Source of the DNA: Candidatus Woesearchaeota archaeon
Lineage (GTDB): Archaea > Nanobdellota > Nanobdellia > Woesearchaeales > SM23-78
Length of the DNA stretch: 64,000 nucleotides
Assembly: GCA_016932315.1 (NCBI GenBank)
Contig: JAFGDD010000002.1
Location: 62,001-126,000, forward strand
Reading direction: 5' to 3'
The notes beneath the pieces are model-generated. The model was given only the letters and a program-made list of their open reading frames with translations. It was not told the DNA's origin and did no database searches. The position numbers were made by a program, and so were the translations under genes. How positions within the stretch are numbered: position 1 is the stretch's first letter; each line of letters starts with the position of its first letter. Positions 57,153 to 64,000 of the stretch are shown here, piece by piece.

Positions 57153-57413
57153 TTATTTGTAGCATATTAGCCTGTAAACATGTACGTAATTGTTAGGCTC
57201 TTTTATTTGAAATCTGATATATTTGTGCTCTTCAACAACAGCAACTTGTCCGCCCACTTTCTTTGCGACTTGAGAAATCATTTCAATAGCTTTGTCTAGG
57301 CTCATGCTTTTCCTGTTTAGCTTGTCAGCTATATCTTTCATTGGCTTTGGCAAAGGAAGAAGGGCTCCTCCTATTCCTGGATGCGGGTTGTATAGCTTGA
57401 CTTTTTGTGCCAT
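57153..57413 (-). CDS. Small protein of unknown function (86 aa)
   Basis: The product starts MAQKVKLYNPHPGIGGALLPLPKPMKDIADKLNRKSMSLDKAIEMISQVAKKVGG and ends in two strands (QVAVVEEHKYIRFQIKEPNNYVHVYRLICYK). It is soluble and could be a small alpha+beta domain. It sits between convergent epimerase and the helical gene upstream. No family is recognised. Confidence 0.6.
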   Translation of the reverse strand: MAQKVKLYNPHPGIGGALLPLPKPMKDIADKLNRKSMSLDKAIEMISQVAKKVGGQVAVVEEHKYIRFQIKEPNNYVHVYRLICYK

Positions 57414-57464
57414 GTGTGCAGAGAGATTAGAATTTGCTTATATAATTTTCGAGGTTTGACTAAA

Positions 57465-57932
57465 TCACCTTCTATTATACAATTCCAAAAGCGCAGCAAA
57501 TCCAGAGTGCATCCTATTTGGAGGTGAGGAGGGCTTGCTGTATTTCTTGCCGTACTTCACAGCCATCTCTAAAAAATACTTTGCATGGAAGAATGCTTCG
57601 AGGAATGGCCTGCAGGTTTTTTCCCATTCCTGGTTATGCTCTAGCTTAAATTTTTCTCCTGCAGCGCCTTGCTTCATGATGTTGTTGAACCATTCATTAG
57701 GAACCTCTTTAGGCTCATGAGGAGATATTTTTTCAAGGGCAGCATAGATTTTCTGCGTGGCTTCTTGTATGTAAAAAACCTTGAATGATTGGTGGTAATA
57801 CCTGTAAACAGCATCCTCATATTGCCAGTGAGAAGAAACCTCTTCTAATAATTTTTCAAGCTCAGGAAGATTGTCTTTGATATTTTTTAACAGCGATTCG
57901 CCCTTTGCAAGAATTTCATCCATGCTGCTCAT
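57465..57932 (-). CDS. Helical protein of unknown function (155 aa)
   Basis: The start at ATG 57932 follows an AAAGGA-like sequence; ATG 57923 is also possible, and the frame is open into the alkyltransferase gene. The protein is all-helical with conserved-looking aromatic residues (SHWQYEDAVYRYYHQSFKVFYIQEATQKIYAALEKI, HNQEWEKTCRPFLEAFFHAKYFLEMAVKYGKKYS). The same pattern occurs in uncharacterised bacterial and archaeal proteins of this size, but I cannot name the family. It follows the alkyltransferase gene after 19 bp. Confidence 0.65.
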   Translation of the reverse strand: MSSMDEILAKGESLLKNIKDNLPELEKLLEEVSSHWQYEDAVYRYYHQSFKVFYIQEATQKIYAALEKISPHEPKEVPNEWFNNIMKQGAAGEKFKLEHNQEWEKTCRPFLEAFFHAKYFLEMAVKYGKKYSKPSSPPNRMHSGFAALLELYNRR

Positions 57933-57951
57933 ACAATGCAAGAATTCCTTT

Positions 57952-58254
57952 CTATATAAAAAACTTTTTCTCAATCTTATAATCTTTTACTTCAACTCCT
58001 TCTCTCTTGAGCAATGCAATCTTTTTTTGGATTTTTTCACCAGAAACTTCTCCGCCAAAACCTCCTATACTGCCGTCAGCTTTCACAACTCTGTGGCAGG
58101 GAACTATTGGAGCAAAAGGATTGACTCTTAATGCCTGGCCAACAGCCCGCGGGCTGCTCTTTAATCTCTTTGCAATTGAAGAATAGCTTGTGACTTTGCC
58201 GCGAGGAATCTTTTTGCACAATTCGTAAACTTTTGCTTGGAATGATGTAACCAT
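57952..58254 (-). CDS. O6-alkylguanine alkyltransferase domain protein
   Basis: The 100 residues are the C-terminal DNA-binding/active domain of O6-methylguanine-DNA methyltransferase: FQAKVYELCKKIPRGKVTSYSSIAKRLKSSPRAVGQAL (helix-turn-helix with the Arg finger) and the active site PCHRVV with Cys53, then GGFGG. The N-terminal domain of full-length Ogt is missing, as in short archaeal and ATL-like proteins; the cysteine is kept, so repair by alkyl transfer is possible. An element lies directly upstream. Confidence 0.92.
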   Translation of the reverse strand: MVTSFQAKVYELCKKIPRGKVTSYSSIAKRLKSSPRAVGQALRVNPFAPIVPCHRVVKADGSIGGFGGEVSGEKIQKKIALLKREGVEVKDYKIEKKFFI

Positions 58255-58288
58255 TTTTCTGTTCAGGTTTTGTGTCGCTCTAACTTTC

Positions 58289-58414
58289 GCCCTGCTGCCT
58301 TGAAAATTTTTGATTCTTTATTTTGAAGATGCTGCCTCCCCGTATGGGGCAACCCCCGGCGACGCATTAGATTACTTACTTCTAAGAAATTTTCACCTTA
58401 GGGCAGCGTCGGGC
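58289..58414. repeat. Intergenic inverted-repeat element 15 (core-positive, B type)
   Basis: GCCCTGCTGCCTTGAAAATTT pairs imperfectly with AAATTTTCACCTTAGGGCAGCGTCGGGC. The core CTCCCCGTATGGGGCAACCCCC (58337-58357) and the following GGCGACGCATTAGATTA are almost the same as in the copy at 54284. It lies between the alkyltransferase start and the end of the RHH-nucleotidyltransferase gene, both on the minus strand. Confidence 0.82.
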
Positions 58415-58425
58415 TCAATACTGAC

Positions 58426-59259
58426 TTACTCGTTCTGCCATTCTCTTTCTGCTTTTGAGAATCTTTCTGGCGTGCCTGTGTCAAACCATTGGCCTGCGAA
58501 GATGTAGCCGAGCAATTTGTCGTTGCTTGCAAGCTTTGGGAATACGTCGTTCTCCATCATTGAGAATCCTTCTGGCACTGACTTGATTACTTCTGGCTCT
58601 AATATATAAAGTCCTGCGCTTATTAGTTTGCTTGGGGCATTCTCCTTGCTTGGCTTCTCTACAAAAGTCATTACTTTGTTGCCGTTCATCACTGCTACTC
58701 CATAGCTTGAAGGGTCTTCAACTGTTGTTAGTGCAATGGTGGCTGTGCTCTTGTTTTTTCTGTGGAACATGAACATGTCTTCCAAGTCTATTTCTTTGAG
58801 TTCGTCGCCGTTCATTAAAATAAATGTGTCGTTAATCTTGCCTTTCAAAAGATTAAGAGGCCCTGCTGTTCCCATGGGTTCTTCTTCTTCAATGTATGAA
58901 ATGTTTACTCCAAACTGGCTGCCGTCGCCAAAGTGCTCTTTTATTTGTTCTCCCCTGTAACCGATGCTGACTATGACATCTTTTATTCCGTGTTTTTTTA
59001 GAAGCTCGATATTATGTTCGAGTATTGGCTTGTCCTGTATTCTTAGCATTGGTTTGGGCAGGAAGTTGGTCATGGGCTTCATTCTTGTGCCTTTTCCTCC
59101 TGCTAATATTATTGCTTTGGATGGCTTGTTCTCTCCGAATGCCTTGGTTAGTAATAGCTCAACTGCATGGCTTCTGTTCTTCACGTCTGCCCCATTAACG
59201 CTTTGGTCTACTCTTCCAAGGATTTCCTTGTCAATTGTTAATGTGATGCGCTCTTTCAT
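58426..59259 (-). CDS. Ribbon-helix-helix / sugar-phosphate nucleotidyltransferase fusion
   Basis: ATG 59259, after GGGGGCTGAT, is the start. Residues 1-42 form a ribbon-helix-helix DNA-binding domain (KERITLTIDKEILGRVDQSV, then SHAVELLLTKAF). Residues 48-277 are a mannose-1-phosphate guanylyltransferase-like nucleotidyltransferase: AIILAGGKGTRMKPMT, LPKPMLRIQDKPILEHNIELL, FILMNGDEL, VEKP and AGLYILEPEVI. It should make an NDP-sugar and may bind DNA as well. Two tandem GTATGATGAA sequences in its promoter region could be the operator. The fusion is unusual. Confidence 0.88.
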   Translation of the reverse strand: MKERITLTIDKEILGRVDQSVNGADVKNRSHAVELLLTKAFGENKPSKAIILAGGKGTRMKPMTNFLPKPMLRIQDKPILEHNIELLKKHGIKDVIVSIGYRGEQIKEHFGDGSQFGVNISYIEEEEPMGTAGPLNLLKGKINDTFILMNGDELKEIDLEDMFMFHRKNKSTATIALTTVEDPSSYGVAVMNGNKVMTFVEKPSKENAPSKLISAGLYILEPEVIKSVPEGFSMMENDVFPKLASNDKLLGYIFAGQWFDTGTPERFSKAEREWQNE

Positions 59260-59304
59260 ACTATCAGCCCCCAAATTAGAATTATTGTATGAAATAGTAT
59301 TATC

Positions 59305-59355
59305 TATTTAAATATTGTGATTTGTATGATGAAGTATGATGAAATTCATAATATT
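59305..59355. promoter_or_regulatory. Divergent promoter with tandem GTATGATGAA
   Basis: GTATGATGAA occurs twice without a gap (59324-59343), and a related TTGTATGAAAT lies near 59285. A minus-strand TATA-like ATATTTAAATAG (about 59315-59304) serves the RHH fusion gene and a plus-strand AATATTTAAATAC (about 59350-59362) serves the small ORF. Tandem direct repeats fit binding by ribbon-helix-helix dimers. Confidence 0.5.
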
Positions 59356-59447
59356 TAAATACTAAAAGCTTTACCACATAAGATAGCATCGAAAAATCAG
59401 CGCTTTTATTGAAAAATTTTCAACTGGTTTTTTAGGGGGTGAATGAT

Positions 59448-59561
59448 GTGGGAGAATATGAGGAAGACCCCCAAGGCATCGACCTTGACGACATAGAGGG
59501 CAAAGACCCCGCAAGGGCAAGGTTCATAAGGGGGTATCTGAGAGAATCAATCAACATATAA
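59448..59561 (+). CDS. Small acidic protein (37 aa)
   Basis: This GTG-started ORF follows AGGGGGTGA at a 7-bp gap and a plus-strand TATA-like sequence about 90 bp upstream. The product is acidic at the start (GEYEEDPQGIDLDDIEGKD) and has a short amphipathic helix (ARARFIRGYLRESI) at the end. It is transcribed divergently from the RHH fusion gene and could be a peptide partner of it. The composition is unlike random sequence, but at this length the call is modest. Confidence 0.5.
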   Translation: MGEYEEDPQGIDLDDIEGKDPARARFIRGYLRESINI

Positions 59562-59604
59562 GAAGGTGAGTGAGAGAGTGAGCCCAACAAGGGGGATGGC
59601 GCAC

Positions 59605-60876
59605 TCATACAAGCGTTCCCTCTAGATAATCCTGTAAACCCCTGATAATTCTTACATTAACAACATCGCCAAGCTTGATATTAGTATTATTCTTGACTAC
59701 CACAGGCCTGTAATAATCATTTCTTCCAACCACAGAATTATTCTTTCCAACCTCATCAATAATAATATTCCCAGCCCAGCCGAGCCATTCAGAGTTGGTA
59801 ATGGTTTCTTTTCTTAGCTCCACAATCTTTTTTGACCTTGCCTTAACAATTTTGGTGCTTATCTTCTTCATCCTCATTGCAGGAGTGCCTGGTCTTGGAC
59901 AGAACTTGGTAAGGTTAACCACCGGAATCCTGAGATTAGCCAGCAATTCAAAAGTCTTTTCAAAATCCTCTTCTGCCTCGCCAGGAAATCCGACAATAAT
60001 ATCAGTAGCTATGGTAATGTTAGGAATTTCTTTTCTTAATCTTTCAACAATCATTACAAAATCCTCAATAGAATACTTTCGGTTCATTGCCTTTAGCACA
60101 TCATTGCTTCCGCTCTGCACAGGCAGATGAGCAAACCTGAACATGTTAGGATGCTTGAGAGCCTTAACATAATCATCAAGGAATTCCAATGCGTGATTAG
60201 GATTAAGCATGCCTAAGCGAATCCTGACATTAGAATTCATCTTGACACTTAAGAGGTCATCTAATAATTTGATAATACTGGAACCAACATCCTTGCCATA
60301 AGCTCCGCAATCCTGGCTTGTAAGCCAGACTTCCTTCACACCATCATGAATTGCATTCTCAAACTGCTTTTTTATTGCGCAAGCATCATAGCTGAATAAT
60401 CTGCCGCGCGCAAACCTAGTCTTGCAATAACTGCACTCACCAAGGCAGCCGTTGGCAATAGGAATAATCTCAACAACAGAGTTCTTTCTGGTCTTAGGAA
60501 GGTTTAACCTTGGGTTAGGGCTGAAGTCCAAGAACTTGACAACCTTTCCTTTCTTAACATTATCAACAACATCAGCGATTTTGTGAATGTTCCTGACACC
60601 AACAAGAGAAACCTTCTTCAGCAAAGCATTGTAAGCATCAGACTGGGCAATGCAGCCAGCAACCACAACCTTCTTTTTCTGATTAACAACTTTCTGTAGC
60701 TCTGAAAAGAATCTTTTTTCAGGCTTATCCTTCACAGTGCAGGTGTTGAAAAGCACCAGCTCAGCATCTTCAATATTATTAGCGAGTTTGTGCCCTGCTT
60801 TTACAAGCAATCCAGCCATTACCTCACTATCTGATTGGTTCAATGTGCAGCCAAAAGTACGAATGAAGATGTTCAT
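59605..60876 (-). CDS. tRNA-t6A methylthiotransferase (MtaB/CDKAL1 family)
   Basis: The 423 residues have the three domains of methylthiotransferases. UPF0004 (1-120) has Cys10, Cys46 and Cys75 for the auxiliary cluster (FIRTFGCTLNQSDSE, FNTCTVKD, VAGCIAQ). The radical-SAM domain (about 135-360) has Cys144-x3-Cys148-x2-Cys151 in NGCLGECSYCKTRFARG. The C-terminal TRAM domain ends in VVNVRIIRGLQDYLEGTL. Length and motif order match archaeal/eukaryotic MtaB enzymes that turn t6A37 into ms2t6A37 in some tRNAs. Confidence 0.95.
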   Translation of the reverse strand: MNIFIRTFGCTLNQSDSEVMAGLLVKAGHKLANNIEDAELVLFNTCTVKDKPEKRFFSELQKVVNQKKKVVVAGCIAQSDAYNALLKKVSLVGVRNIHKIADVVDNVKKGKVVKFLDFSPNPRLNLPKTRKNSVVEIIPIANGCLGECSYCKTRFARGRLFSYDACAIKKQFENAIHDGVKEVWLTSQDCGAYGKDVGSSIIKLLDDLLSVKMNSNVRIRLGMLNPNHALEFLDDYVKALKHPNMFRFAHLPVQSGSNDVLKAMNRKYSIEDFVMIVERLRKEIPNITIATDIIVGFPGEAEEDFEKTFELLANLRIPVVNLTKFCPRPGTPAMRMKKISTKIVKARSKKIVELRKETITNSEWLGWAGNIIIDEVGKNNSVVGRNDYYRPVVVKNNTNIKLGDVVNVRIIRGLQDYLEGTLV

Positions 60877-60927
60877 GAATAAAAGAATAAAGTGAGAATT
60901 AATAAATTTTATTAGATTAGAGAAGCC

Positions 60928-62286
60928 TTACTTAAAGTCATCCAATGCCAGGTCAACAACGTCTTCTCTCCATCCTACGTTCATAAGTGTCGTCTTTATC
61001 TCGTCCAGGGTCATGCCTTTGTCTATGCAAACCTTGATGAAATTATCGAGCTTGTCAATGTTCTTGTCCACTGTGTGCACATCATGCATTATTACATCAA
61101 CAGCGTGGTCATGCCATCCTGAGTTCAGAAGCTCCTGCCTGATTTCAGAATCACCCTTGCCCTGCCTTATCTGAGCTTCAATGAATTTTTCAACTCCGCG
61201 AACCTTGTCGTACGGGATAACAATATCTGATCTTATCACCAAGTCTTTTGGTGCAAGCTTTTGCTTGAGCAATAATGCCTGCTTAGCATCAGCCTGCTTC
61301 TTGTAAACAACATAGCCGCCGATGAGAGCTCCTAAAATTATGATTATAATTATAGGCCAGATTATTTGGAAATTGCCAGGCTTTTCAAATTCTTCTTCTT
61401 CTAATGGATATTCTTCTTCTGGTTGGGGTTCAGGCTCTGTAATAACTCCTCCCGTGGGTTCAGATGGCTTTTGCTTTTCATAGCTGACTATTGTCTTGAA
61501 ATCATCCTTTGTCGTGGCGCCTTTGATATAGTATATGATGGCCTTGGTCTCGCCTTGTCTTATTGATGGGATGGTCCACTCAATCAAAGGGTCTTTCTCG
61601 AGCACAACAGGGTTATCTGATAAGTCTGTGAACACAATCATGGAGTCGCTGCTGGCAATGCTCTTAGGTATGAATTCCAGCACTCTAACATTGGTGATGT
61701 CCTGAGTTGGTATTATTGTAATAGTCACCCTTGTCCTGTTAGTGTAGTTGGCAACGTTGGAGTAAGTGCTTCTTATCTTGAAGACCTCTGATTTGTGCTC
61801 CACGCTAACAGTGTCCATTAAACCTGTTTTTAATTCATTAACAATACTGTTAATCTCTTCCTTTGAGCCAGAATCCTTTACATAAGCAGTCCAGAGGCTT
61901 AATGCGCTGTAATCCAGCTTGCTGGTTGTCAGGAAATTATTAGTTTGCTCTGCCTTCATCTTGTCAGTGCTTAGAGTGCTGAACCCAAGGTCAGAAGGCT
62001 TTACTGTGCTTAACAAGTCATCAAGGTACTCAATAACAGGAGCAACTGGCTTTGTAAAATTATAAGGGTCAATAAAACCTCCACCTCCACCTCCCCCACC
62101 GCTGCTAGAAGTTGTCGGAAGATTGAATATGACTGTTAAAACATTGCTCATGCTAGCATTAATCTCTCCATTATCATTGCTTATGCTCATGGTTCCATTA
62201 GCATCAGCAACCTTTTCTGCTGAGGATAAAGAAAAAACTAATGAGAACATTGCAAGTAACGCGATGCTGAAAAATATCTTTCTCAA
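60928..62286 (-). CDS. Exported membrane protein with repeated cytoplasmic helical module
   Basis: The signal peptide (MRKIFFSIALLAMFSLVFSLSSA) is followed by a Ser/Gly-rich stretch with nine Gly and by a domain of about 230 residues (TTSKLDYSALSLWTAYVKDSGSKEEINSIV; TRVTITIIPTQDITNVRVLEFIPKS), which resembles an Ig-like or PGF-pre-PGF-type surface domain. Pro/Glu-rich linker, one membrane helix (FQIIWPIIIIIILGALIGGYVVY) and then, inside the cell, two copies of a helical hairpin (VEKFIEAQIRQGKGDSEIRQELLNSGWHDHAV; LDNFIKVCIDKGMTLDEIKTTLMNVGWREDVV). The same module starts the protein at 21585. Confidence 0.8.
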   Translation of the reverse strand: MRKIFFSIALLAMFSLVFSLSSAEKVADANGTMSISNDNGEINASMSNVLTVIFNLPTTSSSGGGGGGGGFIDPYNFTKPVAPVIEYLDDLLSTVKPSDLGFSTLSTDKMKAEQTNNFLTTSKLDYSALSLWTAYVKDSGSKEEINSIVNELKTGLMDTVSVEHKSEVFKIRSTYSNVANYTNRTRVTITIIPTQDITNVRVLEFIPKSIASSDSMIVFTDLSDNPVVLEKDPLIEWTIPSIRQGETKAIIYYIKGATTKDDFKTIVSYEKQKPSEPTGGVITEPEPQPEEEYPLEEEEFEKPGNFQIIWPIIIIIILGALIGGYVVYKKQADAKQALLLKQKLAPKDLVIRSDIVIPYDKVRGVEKFIEAQIRQGKGDSEIRQELLNSGWHDHAVDVIMHDVHTVDKNIDKLDNFIKVCIDKGMTLDEIKTTLMNVGWREDVVDLALDDFK

Positions 62287-62311
62287 AGTTAAACCCTCAA
62301 ATATTATTGAT

Positions 62312-62474
62312 AAAAAAGTCGCCGCAGCCTGCTGCTAGTGCAAGGACACAGACAAATTATTTGTCGAGGACTTGCACGCTGGCTGCTTGGACTGGGGTTG
62401 GGCCCCACGGGCTGTTGCTAGATCAAGCCTAGCAACTCCAAAAGTTTACTTTTGGCTGTCCAAGGCAACTTTTT
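62312..62474. repeat. Intergenic inverted-repeat element 16 (core-positive, A1 type)
   Basis: The ends are AAAAAAGTCGCCGCAGCC and GGCAACTTTTT. GTGCAAG/CTTGCAC and GCAGCC/GGCTGC form one arm. A core variant GGGG-TTG-GGCCCC-AC-GGGC is at about 62395-62412. GTTGCTAG/CTAGCAAC (62414-62436) and CCAAAAG-TTTA-CTTTTGG (62438-62455) follow. It lies only 6 bp from the next element. Confidence 0.8.
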
Positions 62475-62480
62475 CTTTTA

Positions 62481-62612
62481 CGCCCAATTGCCTTCGAAAT
62501 TTAATATTCTAATTCCGAGGATGCTGCGCGCCCGTAGGGCGCGACCCCGCGCAACGCATAAGATTCTCTTATCTGTGGAAATTTCGACTTTAAGGCAATA
62601 CTGGGCTTAAGG
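62481..62612. repeat. Intergenic inverted-repeat element 17 (core-positive, B type)
   Basis: CGCCCAATTGCCTTCGAAATTT pairs with AAATTTCGACTTTAAGGCAATACTGGGC. The core differs in sequence but keeps pairing: CGCGCCC-GTA-GGGCGCG followed by ACCCCGCGC (62527-62552). Base changes on both sides of the stem relative to the other B copies keep it intact, which supports a structured RNA or cruciform. Confidence 0.82.
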
Positions 62613-62615
62613 CTC

Positions 62616-63998
62616 CTAGCTGTTAAATAATCCCCAGCCGTAATTGCCTGTGAAGGTTCCTGCGCTTAAGCCTTCGTATGGGCTGATGTAAAGCGTGAGG
62701 TTCTCGCTATAAATTCCTGGATAAACGAGTGCGTATGAAGGCACAGAGCCTGCAACTATTGCAGTAAGGTTGTAAGTCTCTGCGTAGCTGTAATCAATGT
62801 TGCCGCTGATGTTCTTCAAATTGTTGGTATCATTGCCGATGTGAGCAAAGGCTGTGTCATAGCTTATTGCTCCGTTGGACAAGTTCATGAAGAACTTGGT
62901 GTGGTTGTATCCCTTGGTTATAAGGTTGAACTCGAATGTTATTGAGCTTCCCCCTATTGTTCCGCTCTTTGTGCTTTCGCCATTAATGGTTGGCTGTATT
63001 GCATAGATTGAAGTTATCTGGCTTATGTTGGAGTAGTTGTTGCCGAACAAGTCTGTTCCGTTAACAGTAACATTCCATGTGCCAACAGGCAGGTAAATTC
63101 CGTCATAATTAACTCCGAACTGGCCTGCTGTGTCAAGGCTTCCGCTAGCCCATATTACGCTTGCATCGCTGGCATTGAATATTTGGTAAGTGCCGCTGCT
63201 GAAGTAAAGGTCGATTGCAGTGGCGTTAACCCTGAAGTTCTGGGCAGCCAGAGTGGTCTGGTTGATGTCAATATCAATGGTTGGGTAGACGCAGTCAGTG
63301 CTTGTTCCTCCTGATGCAAAGCTTGCATTTAGTAATGGGCAGAAGTCAACTGCTCCTATTGATGAGTCCTCATTATCATCATAAGTCCTGTTGTCGACGT
63401 AATAAGCCCATGTGCTGTTGAACCAGTTATTCTCTGCAGTCACAGCAGTTCCTACCTGCAAGTTCTCAACATCATAACTTGTGCTGTTGGTAATGTCGTT
63501 GTAAGAAATGTTGTCGCCTGTGCAGGTTGATGTTCCTACGTCATCAATGCTTAAGCCAATGTAGTTGTAATGCATGTAGTTGAAGGTGATGTTGCTTGTG
63601 CTCACGTTCTGTAACTCTAAGCCGTTGTCGCTATTATAATTGATAGTGTTGTTCTTGATTTGTGTTGTATTAACAGATGTAGCTTTGAGGCCGTTAAGGG
63701 TGTTGTTAATCAGGGTGTTCAGTGTTATGTTGTTAAGGTTTGAAGCGCTTATGATTACTCCGCTGGTGGTGCTGCGGCTTATGGTGTTGCTCTCAACTGC
63801 GTTGCTGTCGCTGCCGCTAGTCAATGCTAGTCCTGCAGTGGTTGAGCGGTTGATTAGGTTTGAGATGATATAGTTATTGTCAGAGCCTGTGAGAGTCACA
63901 TTCTTTACATCCCAGAAATTGTTGCTGGTGATGTTTGCATACTTGCTTGATTCAAGCTTTAGTCCTTCCTGGTTGTAATTGCTGAAGTTGTTGTTGTA
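62616..63998 (-). CDS. Right-handed beta-helix surface protein (N-terminus cut)
   Basis: The frame stays open to the window edge. The visible part of 460 residues starts with a parallel beta-helix of the NosD/PbH1 type: repeated 'N.i..N.i....gi.l..s..n.i..N.i' turns (LINRSTTAGLALTSGSDSNAVESNTISRSTTSGVIIS). It continues with an Ig-like region (TWNVTVNGTDLFGNNYSN) and a strand-rich end (YNLTAIVAGSVPSYALVYPGIYSENLTLYISPYEG). Many NxS/T sites suggest N-glycosylation. It is surely exported and probably binds or processes glycans, or forms part of the surface layer. The true start lies beyond the window. Confidence 0.85.
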   Translation of the reverse strand, partial: YNNNFSNYNQEGLKLESSKYANITSNNFWDVKNVTLTGSDNNYIISNLINRSTTAGLALTSGSDSNAVESNTISRSTTSGVIISASNLNNITLNTLINNTLNGLKATSVNTTQIKNNTINYNSDNGLELQNVSTSNITFNYMHYNYIGLSIDDVGTSTCTGDNISYNDITNSTSYDVENLQVGTAVTAENNWFNSTWAYYVDNRTYDDNEDSSIGAVDFCPLLNASFASGGTSTDCVYPTIDIDINQTTLAAQNFRVNATAIDLYFSSGTYQIFNASDASVIWASGSLDTAGQFGVNYDGIYLPVGTWNVTVNGTDLFGNNYSNISQITSIYAIQPTINGESTKSGTIGGSSITFEFNLITKGYNHTKFFMNLSNGAISYDTAFAHIGNDTNNLKNISGNIDYSYAETYNLTAIVAGSVPSYALVYPGIYSENLTLYISPYEGLSAGTFTGNYGWGLFNS

Positions 63999-64000
63999 CA

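Noticed and set aside
1-64000. CRISPR array or restriction-modification system
   Set aside because: No regularly spaced identical repeats with unique spacers and no cas or restriction gene motifs were seen. The NPPF methylase at 12210 matches the rRNA-type METTL5 group instead.

Overview
The window reads as chromosomal DNA of a small-genome archaeon, most likely a DPANN lineage of the Woesearchaeota/Pacearchaeota kind. Support comes from TFB, RNA polymerase subunit L, a Pth2-type peptidyl-tRNA hydrolase, a MetRS with a C-terminal tRNA-binding domain, a beta-CASP nuclease, TATA boxes of the TTTATA/ATTTAAA kind about 25 bp before many start codons, three tRNA genes that all carry an intron after position 37, pilin-like N-termini of the RGQV/KAQV type, and very many lineage-restricted helical or membrane proteins. 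The species assignment is inference. No rRNA, CRISPR array, prophage or plasmid functions were seen.

Layout. 0-9.6 kb: a cut methyltransferase, a five-gene minus-strand membrane/secreted cluster, a PH-domain membrane protein, a PadR-like regulator and three helical proteins. 9.6-16.8 kb: tyrosine recombinase, rRNA methylase, rpoL, GH17-like hydrolase, AMMECR1, cis-prenyltransferase, CBS protein. 16.9-30.7 kb: large lineage-specific proteins, two nucleotidyltransferase-fold proteins and a four-gene surface cluster headed by an 1173-residue Ig-like protein. 31-46 kb: MetRS, zinc-ribbon protein, tRNA-Thr, phosphatase/DUF362 pair, tRNA-Leu, DAG-kinase-like protein, Pth2, class II LysRS, then RimB/RimK-like genes followed by an anti-sigma-type ATPase. 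46-54 kb: beta-CASP nuclease, MarC, TraB-like protein, DUF4258/DUF2283 pair, tRNA-Arg overlapping an MnmC-like gene, secreted HExxH protein. 54-64 kb: pilin-like protein, TFB, epimerase, alkyltransferase domain, RHH-nucleotidyltransferase fusion, tRNA methylthiotransferase, and two exported proteins, the last cut by the window edge.

The most unusual content lies between the genes. I count 17 compact intergenic elements of about 90-290 bp, GC-richer than their surroundings, each bounded by an inverted repeat. Eleven share a core of three G/C runs (G4-5, T[T/C]G, C3-5, N2-4, G3-4) in which the middle run can pair with either neighbour. Several are enlarged at the core tip by strings of short perfect hairpins, some are nested, and five carry the same CAAAAG/CTTTTG hairpin. 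One has a 13-bp inverted repeat flanked by a perfect 9-bp direct repeat, the signature of a transposed element. Several lie between divergent genes, so they are not simply terminators.

A second regulatory find is the leader of the 626-residue nucleotidyltransferase-like gene: a 17-codon upstream ORF with its own ribosome-binding site ends in frame inside the ribosome-binding site of the main gene, which is itself buried in a 10-bp hairpin.
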